In this document: one piece after another, positions 58,839 to 64,000 of the stretch | Layout of the letters: every line of letters begins with the position of its first letter | Position numbering within the stretch: position 1 is the stretch's first letter | NCBI GenBank assembly: GCA_030431455.1 | Contig: JAUIJE010000019.1 | Span: 62,001-126,000, forward strand | Origin: a bacterium | GTDB lineage: Bacteria > Myxococcota > UBA727 > JAUIJE01 | Direction of reading: 5' to 3' | DNA length: 64,000 nucleotides | Position numbers and translations under genes: made by a program | The notes under the pieces: generated by a model | Database searches by the model: none | What the model was told of the DNA's origin: nothing | Seen by the model: only the letters and a program-made list of their open reading frames with translations

Positions 58839-61256
58839 ATGAACAACGTTTTGTCCATCGCTCGCCGAGAGTTCGCCACCTACTTCAATTCGGCCATGGC
58901 CTACACCGTGCTCGGCTTCTACCTCACGGTGGCGGGCGCGATCTTCTTCTTCACCCTGCTCGGGCCGGGTCTGTTCGTGGCCGGCAACGCGTCGATGCGG
59001 GCGTTCTTCGAGTTTTCGCCCTGGCTGCTCATGATTGTGGTGCCGGCGGTGACCATGCGCCTCATCGCCGAGGAGCGCAAAAGCGGCACCCTCGAGGTGT
59101 TGATGACGCTGCCGGTGCGAGAGCTCGACATCGTGCTCGGCAAATACATCGGCGCGATGGCGATGATGGGCGTCGGTCTGCTCTTCACCCTGCCCATCCC
59201 GGTGGTGTTGTCTGGCCTGGTCGCCGAGGGCTTCTCGTTCGACTGGGGCACGACCTTCACCGGCTACGTGGGCATGTTCTTCTTGGTGTCCGCGTTCGTG
59301 GCCGTGGGCATGTGGATCTCGTCGATGGCCAAGAACCAAATCTCGGCCTTCATCATCGCGTTCATGGTCTGCGCGGTGCTCAACCTGCTCCGGTTCGTGA
59401 CCGTGTTTTTGCCCGAGAGCATCGGCCCCATCTTCCAGAACCTCTCCACCTTTACCCACTTCGAGAACGTCTCCCGCGGCGTGCTCGACAGCCGCGACGT
59501 CATCTACTACGTGGCCATCACCTTCATGGGCTTGGCGTTCTCGGTGTGGGGCCTGCGCTCGGAGGTCCGGTTGGGATTGCGCCGCAGCCTCATCGGCCGG
59601 TTGTCCATCACCGGCGAGCGCGCCGCCGGCGAAGGCATGAGCGCGCGTCGGCGGGCGTCGTTGGCCATCACCACCCTGTCCCTGCTTGGCTCCCTGGTGT
59701 GCCTCAATCTCCTCTCGGTCAACCACTTCGTCCGCGTCGATTTCACCGCCGACAATGTGTACACATTGTCGGACGCGTCCCGCACCACCATGACCGACCT
59801 CGAAGACCCGGTGACGGTGACCGCCTACTTCTCCGGTGACCTCCCCACCCAGTTCGAGCCCATCCGGCGCTACGTCAAGGACCTCCTCGAGGAGTACCGG
59901 GCCGCGTCCAAGGGCAACCTCTCCTTCGAGTTCATCGATCCCACCACCCAAGAGACGGACGAGGACAAAGAGCTCAAAAAAGAGGTCAAGCAAGACATCT
60001 TCGGTCGCCGCGTCCGCGAGCGCACCTCGGTGGAGACCGAGCTCCAAGGCCTCGGCATCCAGCCGGTGGAGATGCGCGTCATCGAAGATGACAACGCCAC
60101 CACCAAGCGGGGCTACATGGGCATTGTCGTCCGGTACCAAGAGGAGACCGAGGTCATCCCCGTGGTCCAGGACATCGGCAGCATCGAGTACGACCTCACC
60201 ACCATGATCCGGCGGCTCACCCGGACCCGGGTGCCGGTGCTCGGGTTGCTCCAGGGCAAAGGCGAGCCCACCCTCGATGAAGGCCTGGCCCGGCTCAAGC
60301 CCCTGCTCGAGCAGAACTACGAGCTCAAGGCCATCGACCTGTCCAAGACCGGCGAGTCCGACATCAAGCTCGATGACCAAATCGACGCCCTGCTCGTCAT
60401 CGGCAACAGCAGCGCCTACAGCGAGAGCGAGAAAAAGCGCATCGATGAGTGGCTGATGACCGGTCGCTCGGCCGCGTTCATGGTCAACCTCGTCGATGTG
60501 GACCTCAAGACCTTCCAGCCGGTCGAGGTCGATCATGGTTGGGACGATCTGCTCAGCGCCTACGGCATCGAGATCGGGGACAAGCTGGTGGCGGACGTGG
60601 AGTGCGCGAGCCTGTCGATTCAGGAAAAGCGCGGGTTCATGATCGTGCAGATGCCGAAGAAGTATCCGTTCATTCCCCAGCTCAAGCTCCTCGAGGGCGA
60701 GTCCCCGGTGACCCGGGGCATCACCGACATGCCGTTGCCGTTCGTGTCGCCGCTGTTTTTGAAGACCGACCTGCCCAACGTCACGGTGCAGTCGCTGGCC
60801 AAGTCGAGCGAGAAGAGCTGGCTCGAGGACGCCGACCCCGCGAAGATGGACCCGCGGCGCGATTGGAGCCAAGAGGACATCGCCATCACCGGCCCGTATG
60901 ACCTCATGGCCGCGGCCGAGGGCAAGCTGCCCTCGCGCTACACCGAAGGCCAGACCGCGGAGAAAGACGCGCGGGTGATGGTGCTCGGCACCGGAGGCAT
61001 CACCCAAGAAGAGTTCTTGGGGCCGCAGAGCGCCACGTTGTTGCTCAACATGGTGGACTGGATGCTGCTCGACCGCGCCCTGCTCGAGATGCGGTCCCGG
61101 GGCATGAGCGTGGCCCCCATCGACCCCGAGCTCACCGACAGCACCCGGGTGGCGGTGAAGTGGGCATTGACATTGGGGGTGCCGTTCTTGCTCGCCCTGT
61201 ACGGTTTTGTTCGTCGCGCGATGCGCTCGGCCCGTCGCAAAGCTTTGGCCGCCTGA
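58839..61256 (+). CDS. ABC-2 permease fused to GldG-like domain
   Basis: An 805-residue fusion. Residues 1-245 are a six-helix ABC-2 permease (IARREFATYFNSAMAYTVLGFYLTVAGAIFFFTLL, MRLIAEERKSGTLEVLMTLPVRELDIVLGKY), like GldF. Residues 270-800 are GldG-like: a helix, FTADNVYTLSDASRTTMTDLEDPVTVTAYFSGDLP, a ThuA-like alpha/beta core (VPVLGLLQGKGEPTLDEGL, DALLVIGNSSAYSESEKKRIDEWLMTGR), and a C-terminal helix (WALTLGVPFLLALYGFVRRAMRSARR). In Bacteroidetes gldF and gldG are separate genes needed for gliding. Here they are joined. A 24-bp palindrome lies at 59750. The substrate is unknown. Confidence 0.92.
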   Translation: MNNVLSIARREFATYFNSAMAYTVLGFYLTVAGAIFFFTLLGPGLFVAGNASMRAFFEFSPWLLMIVVPAVTMRLIAEERKSGTLEVLMTLPVRELDIVLGKYIGAMAMMGVGLLFTLPIPVVLSGLVAEGFSFDWGTTFTGYVGMFFLVSAFVAVGMWISSMAKNQISAFIIAFMVCAVLNLLRFVTVFLPESIGPIFQNLSTFTHFENVSRGVLDSRDVIYYVAITFMGLAFSVWGLRSEVRLGLRRSLIGRLSITGERAAGEGMSARRRASLAITTLSLLGSLVCLNLLSVNHFVRVDFTADNVYTLSDASRTTMTDLEDPVTVTAYFSGDLPTQFEPIRRYVKDLLEEYRAASKGNLSFEFIDPTTQETDEDKELKKEVKQDIFGRRVRERTSVETELQGLGIQPVEMRVIEDDNATTKRGYMGIVVRYQEETEVIPVVQDIGSIEYDLTTMIRRLTRTRVPVLGLLQGKGEPTLDEGLARLKPLLEQNYELKAIDLSKTGESDIKLDDQIDALLVIGNSSAYSESEKKRIDEWLMTGRSAAFMVNLVDVDLKTFQPVEVDHGWDDLLSAYGIEIGDKLVADVECASLSIQEKRGFMIVQMPKKYPFIPQLKLLEGESPVTRGITDMPLPFVSPLFLKTDLPNVTVQSLAKSSEKSWLEDADPAKMDPRRDWSQEDIAITGPYDLMAAAEGKLPSRYTEGQTAEKDARVMVLGTGGITQEEFLGPQSATLLLNMVDWMLLDRALLEMRSRGMSVAPIDPELTDSTRVAVKWALTLGVPFLLALYGFVRRAMRSARRKALAA
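59750..59773. repeat. 24-bp perfect palindrome inside the GldF-GldG gene
   Basis: The core ACAATGTGTACACATTGT is extended by CCG on the left and CGG on the right, 12 + 12 bp without spacer. It encodes ADNVYTLS of the GldG part. It contains CAATG and CATTG halves, like the dispersed motif, but six bases apart. Base composition here is unusually AT-rich for this gene. Confidence 0.9.
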
Positions 61257-61272
61257 GGCAGGAGGAGAAATC

Positions 61273-62829
61273 ATGAGCACGCAATCGAATGCACAAGGAT
61301 TGTCGCGGGCGGCGCTGATTTCGCTCGTGGGGTTTGGCGCGCTGTTGGCGCTCACGGCGGTGGACCTGTCCGCCAACCGCACCGTGCGGGTGGGCATCCG
61401 GGAGCTGTCGTTGCCCAGCGTGGACAAAGACAAGGTCACCCGGGTGGAGATCGGCGGGAAGTTCAAGGCCATCCTCGACAAAGAGGCCGGCGGCTGGGTG
61501 GTGTCCGACCCCGAGAAGCCCGACGCCAAGTTCGCCGCCGACGAGGAGTCGGTGACGCGGGTCCTGGACGCGCTGGGCACCCTGGAGACGGGGGCGTTTG
61601 TCACCGGGCGGAGCGAAAAGCACAAGGACCTGGAGATCGACGACGAGTCCGGCACGGTGTTGACGATCAAGGCCAGCAGCGGGCCTTCGTTGTCGGTGGT
61701 GCTCGGCCGGTACGCCAAAGGCGGCGGCAACTACCTCCGGCTGCAAGGCAGCGACGAGGTGTTTGTGGGCAAGGGCACCCTCGCGGGCGCGGTCCGCAAA
61801 AACGCCGACCAATGGCGGAACAAGAAGCTGGTGGCGCTCAAGGCCGATGACATCAATGAAATTGCAGTGACCCCCGCAGGCGGCGGCGGCTACGTGCTGA
61901 CCAAGACCACGACAAAAGAGGGCGAGGGCGACGATGCCCCGTCCCAGGACGTGTGGACGGTGCAGGATGCAAGCGCATTGCCGGCCGGGTTCAAGCTCGA
62001 CGAGGCGGCCCTGTCCCGGGTGGCGCGCAGCGTGGCCAACCTCCGGGCCAGCGATTTCGTCGACGAGAAAAAACCCGCGGCCGAGACCGGGCTCGGGGCG
62101 TCCGCCCGCACGGTCACGGCCAAGACCGCGGCGGGTCAGTCGGTGACGATCCAGTTCGGCACCGAGAAGGACAACAAAGTGTACGCCCAGGTGGAGGGCA
62201 ATCCCCAGCCCTACCAAGTGTCCAAGTACAGCGCCGACGGGGTGACCAAGGCGCTCACCGAGTTCCGGGACCTGTCGCTGTTCGATGTGCAGACCAATGA
62301 CATTGTGGCGGTGGATTGGGCCGGCACCGGGCTGACCGCGTCGTTGAAAAAGGACGAACAGGGGACCTGGACCTTCACGTCCAACCCCGCCGGGGCCGAG
62401 TTCGACCCCAACACGGTGGGCGGCAAGCTCGCCGGCCTCACCCGGTTGCGCGCGGCCCGCTACCTGGGCGCCCAGGGCGCGGTGCCCATCGACCTCGGCG
62501 ACAAGCTCACGATTTCGCTCACCCTGCAGGACGGCACCCAACAGGTCGTGACCTTCGGGGCGGCCGCGCCCGAGGGCGAGGCGGGCACCGGGAAGAACCA
62601 AGTGTTCGTGCGCAACGGCGACGGGCACGTGTACGCCATCGCCGCGTTCCAAAAGGAGCGGTACAAAAAGCCCGCCGACCTGTTCCAGCCCGCGGCCCCG
62701 CCGCCGGGCATGGGCGGCCCCGGGGGCATGCCGGGGGGCATGGGGGGCATGCAAGGCCTGGAAAACCTCCCGCCCGAGATTCGCAAACAGCTCGAGGCGC
62801 AGCTCAAGGCCGGCAATTTCGGCCAGTGA
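61273..62829 (+). CDS. DUF4340 protein of the Gld-type transporter
   Basis: A 518-residue protein, third gene of the transporter operon, with GGAGGAG before the ATG. One N-terminal helix (ALISLVGFGALLALTAVDL) anchors a long extracytoplasmic part typical of DUF4340: VDKDKVTRVEIGGKFKAILDKEAGGWVVSDPEKPDAKFAADEESVTRVLDALGTLE near residue 45 and later similar domains (DWAGTGLTASLKKDEQGTWTFTSNPAGAEFD). The C-terminus is Gly/Met/Pro-rich (PPPGMGGPGGMPGGMGGMQG) followed by PPEIRKQLEAQLKAGNFGQ. DUF4340 genes often follow GldG-like genes. A terminator follows. The only perfect CAATGACATTG in the window lies at 62295. Confidence 0.88.
   Translation: MSTQSNAQGLSRAALISLVGFGALLALTAVDLSANRTVRVGIRELSLPSVDKDKVTRVEIGGKFKAILDKEAGGWVVSDPEKPDAKFAADEESVTRVLDALGTLETGAFVTGRSEKHKDLEIDDESGTVLTIKASSGPSLSVVLGRYAKGGGNYLRLQGSDEVFVGKGTLAGAVRKNADQWRNKKLVALKADDINEIAVTPAGGGGYVLTKTTTKEGEGDDAPSQDVWTVQDASALPAGFKLDEAALSRVARSVANLRASDFVDEKKPAAETGLGASARTVTAKTAAGQSVTIQFGTEKDNKVYAQVEGNPQPYQVSKYSADGVTKALTEFRDLSLFDVQTNDIVAVDWAGTGLTASLKKDEQGTWTFTSNPAGAEFDPNTVGGKLAGLTRLRAARYLGAQGAVPIDLGDKLTISLTLQDGTQQVVTFGAAAPEGEAGTGKNQVFVRNGDGHVYAIAAFQKERYKKPADLFQPAAPPPGMGGPGGMPGGMGGMQGLENLPPEIRKQLEAQLKAGNFGQ
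62295..62305. repeat. perfect copy of the dispersed CAATGNCATTG motif
   Basis: CAATGACATTG within the DUF4340 gene (encodes T-N-D-I-V). It is the best of about 25 copies with at most one mismatch that I located by eye. Other examples are at 2610, 3062, 3412, 8897, 10179, 12232, 14409, 16017, 22539, 27282, 29908, 32049, 36552, 47552, 50945, 52164, 53271, 61165 and 61854. Confidence 0.8.
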
Positions 62830-62848
62830 GCGCGCCCCCGCACCAACC

Positions 62849-62872
62849 AGGGCCCCGACCGGGGCCCTTTTT
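62849..62872 (+). terminator. Rho-independent terminator of the Gld-type operon
   Basis: Stem AGGGCCCC (62849-62856), loop GACC, stem GGGGCCCT (62861-62868), T-run to 62872. An outer pair CACCAA/TTGGTG extends the hairpin. Confidence 0.93.
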
Positions 62873-62904
62873 GGTGCCACATCAATAAACGAGCGCCCGT
62901 TTAT

Positions 62905-63426
62905 TTATTTTTCAACCACCGGCAGACCCCGCGCCCGGCCCGCGCGGCGCAACCGCGCGAGCAGGGGCTGGAGCTGGCCGCGCGCGCGGCGCACATCGGG
63001 GTGGGTCAGGGGCCGGGGCACGACCCGCAGGGTCTCGGCCACCGCGTGCAGCGCATCGCGCAGCGCGCCCGGGGGGGCGCGGGGGGCGGCGAGGGTCGCC
63101 TGGGCCCGCAGCGCGAACCAGTCGCGCGCGAGGTCAAAGGCCGCGAACATCGCCGCGGGCTCGTCGAGGTCGCGCCAGCTTCGGCCCCCAAAGAGCGTCT
63201 GGGTCACGTACTGGCCCGCGCCGTGGCACGAGTAGGCCGCGCACCCGCCATAGCCCTGGGCATGCAGCGCCGGGTGGATGCGGCACCGGTCCGCGCGCGA
63301 CAGGTGGGCGCAGGCGACATGCGCGGGTTTGTTGTGGGCAAAGGCGGGGCCCGCGTCGAAGGCGAGGGCGATGCAGCACAGGCCGCTGCACCGCGGGCAG
63401 TCGGGCGACAGCTCGTCGGGAAGCAT
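62905..63426 (-). CDS. cysteine-cluster protein, function unknown
   Basis: A 173-residue protein with the ATG at 63426. The first 75 residues hold CPRCSGLCCIALAF, then CAHLSRADRCRIHPALHAQGYGGCAAYSCHGAGQYVTQTLFGG. The CxxCxGxCC, CxH...CxIH and GCxxYxCxGAG blocks match a family of Cys-cluster proteins in Actinobacteria and Myxococcota that are sometimes joined to pentapeptide repeats. No pentapeptide repeats are seen here. The C-terminal half is Arg/Ala-rich helical. It could bind a metal or Fe-S cluster. A striking array of hairpins lies just upstream of its start. Confidence 0.75.
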   Translation of the reverse strand: MLPDELSPDCPRCSGLCCIALAFDAGPAFAHNKPAHVACAHLSRADRCRIHPALHAQGYGGCAAYSCHGAGQYVTQTLFGGRSWRDLDEPAAMFAAFDLARDWFALRAQATLAAPRAPPGALRDALHAVAETLRVVPRPLTHPDVRRARGQLQPLLARLRRAGRARGLPVVEK

Positions 63427-63449
63427 GGGTTGTCCGAGGCAAAATGAAA

Positions 63450-63549
63450 GCGGCCCCGGAGGGCCGCAAAAAAAAATCGGTCCCCGGGGGGACCGCCCGC
63501 CGAAAGGTTCGGCGCCCAAAAACAAAACGGTCCCCTGCAGAGGGACCGT
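63450..63549 (-). terminator. array of four hairpins, three terminator-like
   Basis: On the minus strand, in order of transcription: ACGGTCCC/GGGACCGT (63549-63527) then TTTTGTTTTT; CGCCGAA/TTCGGCG (63514-63498); CGGTCCCC/GGGGACCG (63495-63478) then ATTTTTTTTT; GCGGCCC/GGGCCGC (63467-63450) then CTTTCATTTT. The first and third share CGGTCCC. They sit between the neighbouring + gene and the Cys-cluster gene, so they form either a leader with attenuation or the end of a short transcript. Confidence 0.75.
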
Positions 63550-63645
63550 GGCCCGAGCCTAGCCGACAATTAAGTCATCTGGCCAGCCGATTAAGCGGCA
63601 CCGGAACGGGGCGCGTGGTTCGATGGGGCATCGAGGAGGTTCGAC

Positions 63646-64000
63646 ATGGGGCGGAAGCACGGCGTGTTTTGGGTGGGGGTGTTGGCGGTGGGCGTGGGCT
63701 GCGGGGTGCCGCCGACCACGGAGGACCCCACCGGGGTGACCAGCGAAAGTGCGCTGCGCGGGCCGGCGATGGTGTTGACCACGGATTGGGAGTTCGAGGA
63801 GGGGGTCGCGTTCGACCGGCAGGCGGTGTTGCGGTGGCCGCGGGCCACGTACGACGGCGTCGACATGAGCCAATACGACGAGGTCGACGTGTGGCTCACG
63901 AGCAGCCGGCACGCGGTGCTGAGTGCCCCGACCGCGCTCGGGGCCGGGGTCTGTCTGCTCGAGGGCCGGTTTGACGACGTGAGCGAGATGCCGAGCGACG
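63646..64000 (+). CDS. lipoprotein, partial
   Basis: Starts with ATG at 63646 (GAGGAGG upstream) and runs off the window; 118 codons are visible. Signal MGRKHGVFWVGVLAVGVGC with the lipid Cys at residue 19. The mature part begins GVPPTTEDPTGVTSESALRGPAMVLTTDWEFEEGVAFDRQAVLRWPRATYDGVDMSQYDEVDVWLTSSRHAVLSAP. It appears to be a beta-rich surface protein. Too little is seen to name a family. Confidence 0.7.
   Translation, partial: MGRKHGVFWVGVLAVGVGCGVPPTTEDPTGVTSESALRGPAMVLTTDWEFEEGVAFDRQAVLRWPRATYDGVDMSQYDEVDVWLTSSRHAVLSAPTALGAGVCLLEGRFDDVSEMPSD

Overview
The window is very GC-rich DNA, densely packed with genes on both strands. It most resembles a Myxococcota or Bradymonadota-like deltaproteobacterial chromosome. 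The pointers are lipoproteins with long Gly-Asp linkers, a Myxococcus-type cysteine-rich repeat (DUF4215-like), AgmX/PglI-type TonB C-termini, many TPR envelope proteins and a GldF/GldG/DUF4340 transporter. I recognise no tRNA, rRNA, CRISPR array, transposase or prophage. The first and last genes run off the window ends.

Layout. 0-8 kb: the start of a TMD-HlyD fusion exporter, a wHTH regulator, an HDOD protein, a GbsR regulator co-transcribed with a small COQ4-like protein, a redoxin, a Tat-exported DUF362 protein and a TPR protein. 7.6-13.3 kb: a minus-strand set led by a long Hsp70 with a J-like partner and membrane proteins. 13.4-23 kb: a repeat-rich cytosolic protein, a Gly-Asp lipoprotein, a DsbD/AgmX pair, a lipase, a thioredoxin lipoprotein, an outer-membrane protein, a cluster of strong hairpins including a three-way junction, and an MscS channel. 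24-29.6 kb: a redox/metal operon of RegB-like kinase, RegA-like regulator, outer-membrane protein, MbnP-like lipoprotein, MbnH-like dihaem peroxidase and a lipoprotein. 29.6-39.5 kb: a thioesterase-like protein, an Asp23/AmaP module, a second MscS, a membrane phosphatase, a haem-motif toroid protein, a phospholipase D-like protein and a CDF transporter. 39.5-48.5 kb: lipoproteins and secreted proteins, including a tandem duplicate pair and a triple cysteine-rich repeat protein. 48.7-57.7 kb: a six-gene coupled operon. 57.8-62.9 kb: the Gld-type ABC transporter. 62.9-64 kb: a cysteine-cluster protein behind an array of terminator-like hairpins, and a partial lipoprotein.

Two things stand out. 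The first is the six-gene operon at 48.7-57.7 kb. It encodes a 7TM protein with a transglutaminase domain whose Cys-His-Asp triad looks intact, an ATP-grasp amide ligase, three TPR proteins (two of them lipoproteins) and an outer-membrane barrel with a poly-lysine tract. It looks like an uncharacterised envelope machine that builds or cross-links peptides. The second is a degenerate near-palindrome, CAATGNCATTG, scattered about once every 1-2 kb and mostly inside genes. Its frequency cannot be explained by base composition or by the encoded proteins.
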